Shown: positions 32,861 through 40,565 of the stretch, in pieces
Layout of the letters: each line of letters begins with the position of its first letter
How positions within the stretch are numbered: the first letter of the stretch is position 1
NCBI GenBank assembly: GCA_002749205.1
Contig: PDOP01000005.1
Span: 1-40,619 of the forward strand
DNA length: 40,619 nucleotides
Source: Treponema sp.
Lineage (GTDB): Bacteria > Spirochaetota > Spirochaetia > Treponematales > Treponemataceae
Reading direction: 5' to 3'
Position numbers and translations under genes: made by a program
The notes under the pieces: generated by a model
What the model was told of the DNA's origin: nothing
The model's input: only the letters and a program-made list of their open reading frames with translations
Database searches by the model: none

Positions 32861-35152
32861 TTATTTCCCGCTAATTTTTTTAGCAAGAGCTTTCACTCTT
32901 TCAGATTTTTCAATATCCATCAAAGCTATTAAAGTGTCTTTTGCCTCAGTTTTATTCCCGACATTGTCTTGCAGTACTGCCAGCTCAAAAAGCATATCAG
33001 GGTTATCCTTAAAAATTTCAAGCCCTTCTTTTAACGCAGCGATACCTCTGGTAAATGTACCTTTTTCCGCCGCTACATAGGCAAGTGTTCTGTATATATC
33101 AACAGAAGGATCAATATCCAAAGCTCTAACCAAAAGGTCGTCAGCTTCGTTTAAAAGCCCGATTTCCAAACAGTTTTGTGCCTTATTTGTAAGTAATAGC
33201 GGATCTTTGGGCGAAATTTTTAATGCCTTATTATACCATTCATCTGCGAGCTCAAATTCTTCATCGGCATAAAGTGCATTTGCAAGCTCATGATAACCGC
33301 CTGCCCTGTTTGTTTCAACAGCTTTGTCTGCAGTACCTGCTTCTACATCAAATAGCGGAATACACTCATTTAGTTTTCCTTGAAGCCGTTTTATTTCAAT
33401 ATAGTTAGCAAGTAAATCTATTTCTTCGGCTAATATATTTCTTGCAATTTGAATTTCTTTCATTGCCAAATCTAAATCGTCTTCATCTATTGCTTTTAAT
33501 GAGGCAAGATTATGTGTCCACGCATTTTCCGGATCAAGGCTCAGGGCTTTTTCTAAAGTCTTGCTGCAGTCATCACCGTTAAAGAATTCAGCCTCTGCAA
33601 GTCTAAAGCAATAAAACCCTTCGCTTGGTTCCAGCTCGTGTGCTTTCTTAAAAGCATCTAAAGCCGACTTGCTGTCATTATCTTTTACTAAAAGCCCGTA
33701 AAGATACCAAGCACTTGCATCGCTAACAGAATTGTCTTTACACAGCTTTTCGAAACACTCCAGGGCTTTTTCGTACTGCTCTGTACCATAATAAAATTTC
33801 CCCGTCATTATGAGAGTATTGCTTTGCTCAGGTGCAAGTCTTTCAAGTATGTTAATTACATTAGCCAAATCATTGTATTGGTCGGCTTTTAAGAAAGCCT
33901 TTCCTGCTTCAATATATGCGATTATTGCCTCTTCTTTTTTTTCTGCCGATAAAAGCTCATTACCCTTGTGATACGCAAAGGCACCAATATTAGGAGCACT
34001 TTCAAAAGCCATGCCGTAAAACTCTGCCGCCTTTATAAAATCTCTTTTTGAATGTAATAGATGCCCTTTTAAATTCGCCAAAAGAGGCAGTCTCTTAAAA
34101 GTTTCCGTGTCAACCGGTTTAAGTAAATCTTCCAACTTTGAAAAATCGTCATTATGATAATATATTCCTCCAAGCTCGATTAAAGCCTCATCTGTCGACT
34201 CATCATTATTGCCTGCTTCCAACGCTTTAATAAACGCTTCCTCAGCTTCAGAATACATTTTCTGTGCAAAATAAATTCTGCCTGCCAACAGATGGTCTGC
34301 TTGTGTCGGAGCTGTTATAGAATTCGCTGTTTTTAATTCAAGCAATGCCGGAACATAATGCCCCATTGCAAAATAAGTTTTCGCCAAATTGATATGAGCT
34401 GTCGCAGAGTTTTCCGACTTTTGATTTGCATCACTGTCTGCCGCTTCTACTAACATCGGCTCAGAAACAATCCCAAAACTCTCCAAACAAAACTCCGCAT
34501 TAACAAGAGTATCCCAATTTTGAACTGCAAATGCCGTTTTACCCGCGGCTTGAATAATATCATTTTCAGTTGAAAAAAACCAATTATCATTTACAAGAAC
34601 AGTCAACTTAGAATCAATTGCAATAATTTTTAACGAAAAAGATTTTCCTCTAATTTCTTCTGCCGGCTTTGTCCAACCCAGAACCGGCATTGGCGTTCCG
34701 TTCGCCATTGCATCTAATCTAATAAAACCTGAATCCGAAATCAACAAAGCGTAAAATGTAGAATCATTGATGTATCTAAAAAATATCCCTGTTGCACAAT
34801 TCCCTGCTCGCCCTGCCTCTATTTCACCGAAACTTTCTGCACATCCTTTCGGCATAATAATTTTAGCGTCAAGAACAAAATTTTTATAACGAAAAAATTT
34901 ATTTACAGTCCAAGCATAAATATGTTTTCGTACTGCCTTAATATAAAAAACAGACTTACCGTCTTCTGCTTTAAAACCGGCAACATATCCGTCTCCGCTT
35001 TCTTCGGCAAATCTCGCTGTTTTCGGATTTGAAAAGTCTGCAACCCATCTTTCTATCGGCACTTCCTCAAAGTCAACTTCTTCTACCGTCTTTTCTTTTT
35101 TTGGAAACAATCTATCTTTAAAATAATCAACATATAATCTAAATCGACCCAT
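32861..35152 (-). CDS. TPR protein with N-terminal beta-sandwich-like domain
   Basis: 763 aa from ATG at 35152, where the -10 box ends six bases upstream; an in-frame ATG at 35188 overlaps the -35 box. No signal peptide is seen, so it is probably cytoplasmic. Residues about 35-235 look like a beta-sandwich of the LamG/DUF1080 kind (FVLDAKIIMPKG, GIFFRYINDSTFYALLISDSG, KIIAIDSKLTVLVNDNWFF). From about 250 to the end there are some 13-14 TPR units (for example AHINLAKTYFAMGHYVPALLELK). A TPR scaffold for protein assemblies is likely, but the partner is unknown. aroA begins 71 bases downstream on the same strand. Confidence 0.85.
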   Translation of the reverse strand: MGRFRLYVDYFKDRLFPKKEKTVEEVDFEEVPIERWVADFSNPKTARFAEESGDGYVAGFKAEDGKSVFYIKAVRKHIYAWTVNKFFRYKNFVLDAKIIMPKGCAESFGEIEAGRAGNCATGIFFRYINDSTFYALLISDSGFIRLDAMANGTPMPVLGWTKPAEEIRGKSFSLKIIAIDSKLTVLVNDNWFFSTENDIIQAAGKTAFAVQNWDTLVNAEFCLESFGIVSEPMLVEAADSDANQKSENSATAHINLAKTYFAMGHYVPALLELKTANSITAPTQADHLLAGRIYFAQKMYSEAEEAFIKALEAGNNDESTDEALIELGGIYYHNDDFSKLEDLLKPVDTETFKRLPLLANLKGHLLHSKRDFIKAAEFYGMAFESAPNIGAFAYHKGNELLSAEKKEEAIIAYIEAGKAFLKADQYNDLANVINILERLAPEQSNTLIMTGKFYYGTEQYEKALECFEKLCKDNSVSDASAWYLYGLLVKDNDSKSALDAFKKAHELEPSEGFYCFRLAEAEFFNGDDCSKTLEKALSLDPENAWTHNLASLKAIDEDDLDLAMKEIQIARNILAEEIDLLANYIEIKRLQGKLNECIPLFDVEAGTADKAVETNRAGGYHELANALYADEEFELADEWYNKALKISPKDPLLLTNKAQNCLEIGLLNEADDLLVRALDIDPSVDIYRTLAYVAAEKGTFTRGIAALKEGLEIFKDNPDMLFELAVLQDNVGNKTEAKDTLIALMDIEKSERVKALAKKISGK

Positions 35153-35398
35153 AAAAAAAATATACACTAAAACAAAAAAAAAGTCCATGCTTATAGATTA
35201 AATTTTTAAAGCATGAGGGGGTGTATCCCCCTGGCTTCAAAAAATGCTGTGAGGAAATTTATAAAAAGCATTGAATGATTTTTGATTTAGCATTTTTTTC
35301 CGCCACCCCCCAATCTATAAGAGCGCTTAACATAAAACTCATCGCTACACTAAGATTTTTTTAAGCGTAATGTTTTCAGATTAAACATAGATAAATAT
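35153..35398. other. Gap upstream of the TPR gene
   Basis: No gene is seen here. It holds the TPR promoter, a GC-rich hairpin (AAGC, GGGGG, five-base loop, CCCCC, GCTT at 35209-35237), and a 7-bp inverted repeat CGCTTAA (35324-35330) with TTAAGCG (35361-35367). The terminator at 35399-35433 closes it. Confidence 0.6.
35159..35187 (-). promoter_or_regulatory. Promoter of the TPR gene, leaderless layout
   Basis: On the minus strand TGGACT (35187-35182), 17-base spacer, TATATT (35164-35159), then six bases to ATG 35152. There is no Shine-Dalgarno. Confidence 0.65.
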
Positions 35399-35433
35399 AA
35401 AAAAAGCATCACCAATAAGGTGATGCTTTTTTT
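35399..35433 (-). terminator. Bidirectional terminator after the DUF308 gene
   Basis: AAAAAAAGCATCACC (35399-35413), loop AATAA, GGTGATGCTTTTTTT (35419-35433). On the minus strand it ends in a T-run, 18 bases after the DUF308 stop. Confidence 0.9.
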
Positions 35434-35451
35434 AAGTAAAGAATATAAGGT

Positions 35452-35937
35452 TTATTTTTTTATGACAGGCAGTAACTCTCTAATTCCGATTACTATAAAC
35501 CCAATTCCCATAGCAATTGAAAGTAAACTCGTTATACCGTTTGGCTTGAAAATGCTGAAAAGCCCAATGACAGTCAACAATACACCTATAATAATATTGA
35601 TGAGCCTTGTGTTACCGGTTGATACGAACGAATCTTTCAATACGAATATACCTACTACGATTAAAATCAGTCCAAGAAAAATTCCGATTGAATTTTGTAA
35701 AAACTTAGGCTTTATAAAAAATATCGCCGCTAAAATTAAAAGCCCGACAGCAAACACTATTGAAGTAGTGTTTCTTTCTTTTGCGAATTTAATGCCTTTT
35801 AGAACAGCATAAACCAAACAAGCGATACCTGCGATAAACAATATCGTTTGCGAAAATGAACCCGGGTGAATTAAAAGCATTGCACCCAAGACGATGAATA
35901 AAATTGCAGGTATTATACCCTTTAATTTTACATCCAT
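35452..35937 (-). CDS. DUF308/HdeD-like membrane protein
   Basis: 161-aa membrane protein of about six short hydrophobic helices, arranged as three helical pairs with repeats of the form ILFIVLGAMLLIHP, VGLLILAAIFFIKP and GVLLTVIGLFSIFKP. That is the DUF308/HdeD pattern. HdeD is linked to acid stress in enterobacteria; the role here is unknown. AGGAGG precedes ATG at 35937. It is third in a minus-strand operon after two SPFH proteins, 70 bases behind the second, with a hairpin (AACTTG/CAAGT, about 35966-35985) in that gap. Confidence 0.85.
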   Translation of the reverse strand: MDVKLKGIIPAILFIVLGAMLLIHPGSFSQTILFIAGIACLVYAVLKGIKFAKERNTTSIVFAVGLLILAAIFFIKPKFLQNSIGIFLGLILIVVGIFVLKDSFVSTGNTRLINIIIGVLLTVIGLFSIFKPNGITSLLSIAMGIGFIVIGIRELLPVIKK

Positions 35938-35992
35938 AAATTCCTCCTGTTTATATAATTAAAAGACTTGCAAAAGTTTACAAGTTTTTTAA

Positions 35993-36022
35993 TTAGTTTC
36001 CAATAGTTTAGTTTCCAATAGT
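35993..36022 (-). repeat. 15-bp tandem duplication at the stop of the second SPFH gene
   Basis: TTAGTTTCCAATAGT occurs twice back to back, at 35993-36007 and 36008-36022. Each copy, read on the coding strand, is Thr-Ile-Gly-Asn-stop, so the gene has its last five codons repeated after the stop. Confidence 0.9.
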
Positions 36023-36925
36023 ATCTAGCATTTCTTTTGCTGCTTTAGTTGTCATTTCTTTTATGTTTGTAAGGTCAGCAGTCATAACAACCTTTGAATT
36101 GTTTTGCAGGTTCTTTAATGCTTCAATCCATTTATCCGAAATTGATAACTTCGCTGCATCCATACCACCTTGTAATTCAGTAGAAGCCGCAACTTTGCGA
36201 ATGCCTTCCGCAGTGGCTTGGGCGACTGCAACTATTTCACGAGCCTGTCCTTCGGCGATGTTAATCATTTTTTCTTTTTCGCCTTCACTGACATTTTTTG
36301 CTTCTTCGTATGAAGCACGTGAACGGTTTATCATTGTTTCCATTTCACCAACGGAGCGGGCAATTACTGCTCTTTTTTCCCGCTCTGCTTTCATCTGGTT
36401 TTCCATTGCGTCCATAATAGACGGTGAAACAGTGATATTTTGAATTTCATAACGCGTCACCTTTACACCCCATGGGTCAGAAGCTTCATCCAATGCTTTA
36501 ACAACCTTTGCATTTATTTGCTCGCGTGCTTCAAATGTATCGTCCAAGTCAAGAACACCAACTACTGAGCGCATTGTTGTTTGAGCCAAAAGAATAGTTG
36601 CGTATTTATAGTTGACTATTCCGTAACTTGCCTTTACAGGATCAAAAACCTGCAAATAAAGAATACCGTCAATTTTGACACGAACATTGTCTTTTGTAAA
36701 GCAGTCTTGTGCAGGAACATCTATTGCCTGCTCTTTTAAAGTTTGCTCATAACGCACCTTTTCGATAAAAGGGATTAAAAAGTGAAACCCTGCGTCAAGT
36801 GTGCATTTATATTTTCCAAGTCTTTCTACTATACGGGTGATTTTATTCGGTACAATTTGTATGCACTTAATAAAAGAGACAATAACGATAACAGCTAAAA
36901 CAGCTACAGGAATTAATTTAAACAC
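36008..36925 (-). CDS. SPFH/band 7 (stomatin-like) protein 2
   Basis: 305-aa stomatin-like membrane scaffold. One N-terminal membrane segment (about 3-20) precedes the SPFH domain (about 22-200; RIVERLGKYKCTLDAGFHFLIPFIEKV, ALDEASDPWGVKVTRYEI) and a coiled-coil region rich in Ala, Glu and Arg. The start is GTG at 36925 with GGAGG five bases upstream. It is a close paralogue of the gene 11 bases upstream. SPFH proteins form large membrane microdomain rings. No NfeD partner is present, which is unusual for many bacterial stomatins. Confidence 0.92.
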   Translation of the reverse strand: MFKLIPVAVLAVIVIVSFIKCIQIVPNKITRIVERLGKYKCTLDAGFHFLIPFIEKVRYEQTLKEQAIDVPAQDCFTKDNVRVKIDGILYLQVFDPVKASYGIVNYKYATILLAQTTMRSVVGVLDLDDTFEAREQINAKVVKALDEASDPWGVKVTRYEIQNITVSPSIMDAMENQMKAEREKRAVIARSVGEMETMINRSRASYEEAKNVSEGEKEKMINIAEGQAREIVAVAQATAEGIRKVAASTELQGGMDAAKLSISDKWIEALKNLQNNSKVVMTADLTNIKEMTTKAAKEMLDTIGN

Positions 36926-36936
36926 ATTCAGCCTCC

Positions 36937-37851
36937 TTAATTTTTCAGATTAACGCCGGCATTTTTGATTACTTCCGTAATGCCTGCAACACTTGCAATT
37001 TCTTCAGGATAAACTGCGATATTTCCTGATTCCAAAATTCCTGAAAACTGTTTAATATAATCTTCAGCTAATCGAATGCCCATTGCGGTTTTTCCGCCCG
37101 GTATTGAAAGAGCTTCTGCTATAAGTTTCAATCCTTCCGCAGTGGCGGTACTGGTAATTTCAATTGCCTTTGCCTTACCTTCTGCAATGTTTATTTTCTT
37201 TTCGCGCTCACCCATAGCTTCGTTTATTGAGCTTTGTTTCTGTCCCAGTGAAACATTTATTCTCGATTCTCGGTTGCCTTCACTGGTGAGAATATCGGCT
37301 CGTTTTTCACGCTCCGCACGCATTTGGCTTTCCATCGCCGCAAGAATTTCTTCAGTCGGGCGAATGTCCCTAATTTCATAACGGCTAACCTTTATGCCCC
37401 AGTTGTCTGAAGCTTCATCTAAAACTTTTACGATGTTATCATTTATTTGCTCTCTGCCACTGAAAGTTTTATCAAGCTCCATTTTACCGAGCTCACTTCT
37501 CATTGTAGTTTTTGCTAACTGTGCAACAGCATACCTGTAGTTATCAATTCCGTAACTGGCTTTTACAGGGTCAAAAATCTTTAAGTACAATATGCCGTCA
37601 ACGTTTATTTGAACATTATCCGATGTAATACAGATTTGAGGGTCTACGTCAATAGCCTCTTCTTTTAAATTTTGCTTGTACGCAATTTTATCAATGAACG
37701 GGATCAAAAAATGAAATCCTGCTTCCAAAGTTCGGGTATACTTACCCAGACTTTCGATTACATACGCCTCTTTTTCAGGTACAACCACAGTCATTTTGAA
37801 TAATACAAAGATAACTAAAATGACTACAGCATAAATTAAAATAATCTCCAT
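36937..37851 (-). CDS. SPFH/band 7 (stomatin-like) protein 1
   Basis: 304-aa paralogue of the next gene. It has a membrane segment at about 2-18, the SPFH domain (YVIESLGKYTRTLEAGFHFLIPFI, VLDEASDNWGIKVSRYEI) and a coiled coil ending in AEALSIPGGKTAMGIRLAEDYI. It is first in the operon, with GGAGGT just before ATG at 37851 and a good promoter at 37883-37911. Two unequal subunits suggest a mixed ring, like HflK/HflC in layout, but neither looks like HflK or HflC in detail. This is an inference. Confidence 0.92.
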   Translation of the reverse strand: MEIILIYAVVILVIFVLFKMTVVVPEKEAYVIESLGKYTRTLEAGFHFLIPFIDKIAYKQNLKEEAIDVDPQICITSDNVQINVDGILYLKIFDPVKASYGIDNYRYAVAQLAKTTMRSELGKMELDKTFSGREQINDNIVKVLDEASDNWGIKVSRYEIRDIRPTEEILAAMESQMRAEREKRADILTSEGNRESRINVSLGQKQSSINEAMGEREKKINIAEGKAKAIEITSTATAEGLKLIAEALSIPGGKTAMGIRLAEDYIKQFSGILESGNIAVYPEEIASVAGITEVIKNAGVNLKN

Positions 37852-37882
37852 GCTACCTCCAAAATATAACTAAAGCATCAAG

Positions 37883-37911
37883 ATTATAACAGCGATTAAA
37901 AAAAATGTCCA
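37883..37911 (-). promoter_or_regulatory. Promoter of the SPFH operon
   Basis: On the minus strand TGGACA (37911-37906), 17-base spacer, TATAAT (37888-37883). The leader is about 25 bases and includes the GGAGGT site. It diverges from the promoter of the YibQ-like gene. Confidence 0.8.
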
Positions 37912-38003
37912 GCGTTTAATATAAATTTATGTTGTGTGAAATTTTAGAGCATTTTAAAATCATTTTTCCTAATAATTTCAAACAGCCTTAGTTAAAAAAG
38001 CTA

Positions 38004-38032
38004 TTGACAAAAATATATTTTAGTTATATTCT
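38004..38032 (+). promoter_or_regulatory. Promoter of the yibQ-like gene, leaderless layout
   Basis: TTGACA (38004-38009), 17-base spacer, TATTCT (38027-38032), seven bases to ATG 38040. TATATT (38025-38030) with a 15-base spacer is the alternative. There is no Shine-Dalgarno. Confidence 0.7.
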
Positions 38033-38039
38033 CTTCATT

Positions 38040-39215
38040 ATGGCTGAAAATGGTAAGGGGAGTTTTACAAAAAGAAAGAGCACAAAAAAAAACACAACTA
38101 CAAAAAGGTCTTCTCAATCAAAAAGTCGTACTGTAAAATCAAAATCAAGAAAACAGTCTTCAAACACAAAGAGTCAGCGAAATCGAAGTAGCAAATCTGA
38201 AAAAAAAACTTACTTGAAAGTCGGTGTCGGTATTTTGTCGGTTTGTGTAATTTTAATTTTGACGACTTTTTTTGTTTTGCCGACATTAAAGAGAATTTTG
38301 AAAGATGATGTTTCGGTTGTTTCTTCTGAAAAGCCTGTTGTAGTTAATACAAAACCGGAACAGACCTTACAACAACAGCCTTTAAAAGAAAAAAAACAAC
38401 CTCAACCCGCAAAAACAGAAGAAAAACCAAAGCCGGTTGAGACATCAAAGATTGTCGCTCCAAAAAAAACCGCTCAAGTATCTAAGACCGTTACAAAAAA
38501 TGATGTTACGGCTAAGCCTGAAAAGCCCGTTCCGCCCGTGCCTCATAAAGGAGTGCTTGTATTTGTGTTTGATGATGCCGGTCATAATTTAAAACAATTG
38601 CAGGCTTTTTTGGATTTACCGTTTAATTGCGTAATAGCGGTTTTACCCGGCAGAGCTCATTCAGCGGAAGCTGCAAGACGAATAAGAGATGCCGGTAAAG
38701 AAGTAATTTTGCATCAGCCGATGCAGGCAATAGATGAAAGTGTTAATCCGGGTTATGGCGCATTAAAACCTGAAATGACAAGAGAAGAGGTTATACAGAC
38801 ATTGAAAGCTAATATTGCCGAGATTGCACCGATAGCCGGACTGAATAATCATGAAGGTTCATTGATAACAGAAAATAAAACATTTATGAAGATAGTTCTT
38901 GAAGTTGCAAGAGAAGAGGGGATTTACTTTTTAGATTCACGCACAACTGCAAAGACAGTCGTGCCAAGTGTCGCAAAGGAGATGGGTATGGTAATATGGG
39001 AAAGAGCTGTGTTTTTGGACAATATAAAAGAGAAGACTGCTATGAAAACACAAATAGAGAGAGGATTTAAAATTGCAGAAAAAAACGGATATGCAATTTT
39101 GATAGGGCATGTTTTTACAACAGAGCTTGCAGAATTATTGACTCAGATGTATCCCGATATAAAAGCCGCAGGATTTTCTCTTGCAACTATTTCGGAAGTA
39201 GCAAATGGATTGTAA
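38040..39215 (+). CDS. YibQ-like divergent polysaccharide deacetylase, membrane-anchored
   Basis: 391 aa from ATG at 38040; the in-frame TTG at 38004 is the -35 box. Residues 1-58 are extremely rich in Lys, Ser, Arg and Thr and should be cytosolic. One membrane helix at about 60-81 is followed by a Pro/Lys linker and a C-terminal domain (171-391) of the divergent polysaccharide deacetylase family (VFVFDDAGHNLKQL, NCVIAVLPGRAHS, EVILHQPMQA, NNHEGSLIT, FLDSRTTAKTV). The Asp-Asp and His positions of metal-dependent deacetylases are present, but the substrate is unknown; a wall-related role is likely. tsaD follows 16 bases after the stop, with its own AGG-type site. Confidence 0.87.
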   Translation: MAENGKGSFTKRKSTKKNTTTKRSSQSKSRTVKSKSRKQSSNTKSQRNRSSKSEKKTYLKVGVGILSVCVILILTTFFVLPTLKRILKDDVSVVSSEKPVVVNTKPEQTLQQQPLKEKKQPQPAKTEEKPKPVETSKIVAPKKTAQVSKTVTKNDVTAKPEKPVPPVPHKGVLVFVFDDAGHNLKQLQAFLDLPFNCVIAVLPGRAHSAEAARRIRDAGKEVILHQPMQAIDESVNPGYGALKPEMTREEVIQTLKANIAEIAPIAGLNNHEGSLITENKTFMKIVLEVAREEGIYFLDSRTTAKTVVPSVAKEMGMVIWERAVFLDNIKEKTAMKTQIERGFKIAEKNGYAILIGHVFTTELAELLTQMYPDIKAAGFSLATISEVANGL

Positions 39216-39231
39216 AACAGGAATAGGTTGA

Positions 39232-40248
39232 ATGAAAATACTTGGAATAGAAACTTCATGTGATGAAACTGCTTGCGCCATTGTTGAAGACGGAAAACAC
39301 ATACTCAGCAATGTAGTTGCGACCCAAATACCGTTTCATGAAGAGTACAAAGGTGTAGTCCCTGAAATTGCTGGCAGAAAACATATCGAATGGATTTTGC
39401 CTGTTGTGAAAAAAGCTTTAAATCAGGCGGATTTAATACTTGATGATATAGACGGTATAGGTGTTACAAGTCGACCGGGACTTATGGGGTCATTGTTGGT
39501 AGGATTAACATTTGCGAAAACACTTGCATGGGTTACAGGAAAACCGTATATTGCAGTAAATCACATGTTGGGGCATATTTATGCAGCACATCTTGAGCAC
39601 GATATTGATTATCCATATTTAGGATTATTGGTTTCCGGTGGACATTCAATTATCTGTAAAGTCAATTCCTTTGATAACATCGAAGTTCTCGGTACTACAA
39701 TTGATGATGCACCCGGTGAGGCATTTGACAAGGTAGCTAAATTTTATGACTTTGGATATCCGGGTGGAGCTGTTATTGATAGGCTGGCAAAAAACGGTAA
39801 TCCTAAGGCTGCTCTTTTTCCGATGCCAGTTATTCACAAGGCCGGTCATGAATACGATGTTTCCTATTCCGGATTAAAAACAGCTGTTATAAATCAAATT
39901 GAAAAATTCTGGAATGCTGATTTTGAACAAACCCCTGAAAATATTTCTGCGGCGTTTCAAGCCCGTGCAGTAAAAATACTTTTACGACCTCTTTTAAAAG
40001 CCGTAAAAGATACCGGCTTAAAAACAATTGTTGCAGGCGGGGGAGTTGCAGCAAATTCTTTATTGCGAGAAAAACTTGCCGGCGAAAAAGATATTCATTG
40101 TATATTTCCGTCATTGAAGTATTGTACGGATAATGCCGCTATGATAGCAGGGCTTTCATGGCATTATTTGAAAAAGGGCATTACATCGGATTACACTGTA
40201 TCGGCAAGTCCCCGAGTAGACGGGTTTAGCAAAAAAGGTCGGCAGTAA
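39232..40248 (+). CDS. tsaD: tRNA N6-threonylcarbamoyladenosine transferase subunit TsaD
   Basis: Moves threonylcarbamoyl from its AMP ester to A37 of tRNAs that read ANN codons, together with TsaB and TsaE. The 338-aa Kae1/Gcp protein starts MKILGIETSCDETACAIVED, has the metal site HMLGH (His111, His115), VSGGHSIICK, and the late motifs VAGGGVAANSLLR and YCTDNAAMIAGL. The length is typical. AGGTTG lies directly upstream of ATG, weaker than other sites here. It is in an apparent operon with the deacetylase-like gene. A weak AT-only hairpin follows (about 40270-40297). Confidence 0.97.
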   Translation: MKILGIETSCDETACAIVEDGKHILSNVVATQIPFHEEYKGVVPEIAGRKHIEWILPVVKKALNQADLILDDIDGIGVTSRPGLMGSLLVGLTFAKTLAWVTGKPYIAVNHMLGHIYAAHLEHDIDYPYLGLLVSGGHSIICKVNSFDNIEVLGTTIDDAPGEAFDKVAKFYDFGYPGGAVIDRLAKNGNPKAALFPMPVIHKAGHEYDVSYSGLKTAVINQIEKFWNADFEQTPENISAAFQARAVKILLRPLLKAVKDTGLKTIVAGGGVAANSLLREKLAGEKDIHCIFPSLKYCTDNAAMIAGLSWHYLKKGITSDYTVSASPRVDGFSKKGRQ

Positions 40249-40311
40249 ATTGTCGGAACTGATTTCGTTGTTTTATAATTTAAGAAAATTATAAAAAACT
40301 TCTTTGCTTAC

Positions 40312-40340
40312 TTGACAAAAAAGTTGATTTAATATAAAAT
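40312..40340 (+). promoter_or_regulatory. Promoter of the tRNA-Ser pair
   Basis: TTGACA (40312-40317), 17-base spacer, TAAAAT (40335-40340); TATAAA at 40333 with a 15-base spacer is the alternative. The tRNA starts at 40356. Confidence 0.65.
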
Positions 40341-40355
40341 TGGCTCTACTATTTT

Positions 40356-40440
40356 GGAGCGATGGCCGAGTGGTTGAAGGCGGCGGTCTTGAAAACCGTT
40401 GTGCTGAGAGGTACCGGGGGTTCGAATCCCCCTTGCTCCG
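40356..40440 (+). tRNA. tRNA-Ser (anticodon TGA)
   Basis: Acceptor GGAGCGA (40356-40362) pairs with TTGCTCC (40433-40439), with one G-T pair, and the discriminator is G. The anticodon stem is GCGGT/ACCGT with TGA at 40390-40392. A long variable arm (GTGCTGAGAGGTAC), as in type II tRNAs, and the T arm GGGGGTTCGAATCCCCC are clear. Confidence 0.97.
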
Positions 40441-40478
40441 TAAGTAGGCTGCTTTTTATGAGCAGTTGAAATAACTCT

Positions 40479-40565
40479 GGAGAGATGCGAGAGCGGCCGA
40501 ATCGGGCTCCCTGCTAAGGAGTTGTTCCCTAACGGGTTCCGGGGGTTCGAATCCCCCTCTCTCCG
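40479..40565 (+). tRNA. tRNA-Ser (anticodon GCT)
   Basis: Acceptor GGAGAGA (40479-40485) pairs with TCTCTCC (40558-40564), and the discriminator is G. The anticodon stem is GCTCC/GGAGT with GCT at 40513-40515. It has a long variable arm. It lies 38 bases after tRNA-Ser(TGA) and is probably co-transcribed. Confidence 0.97.
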
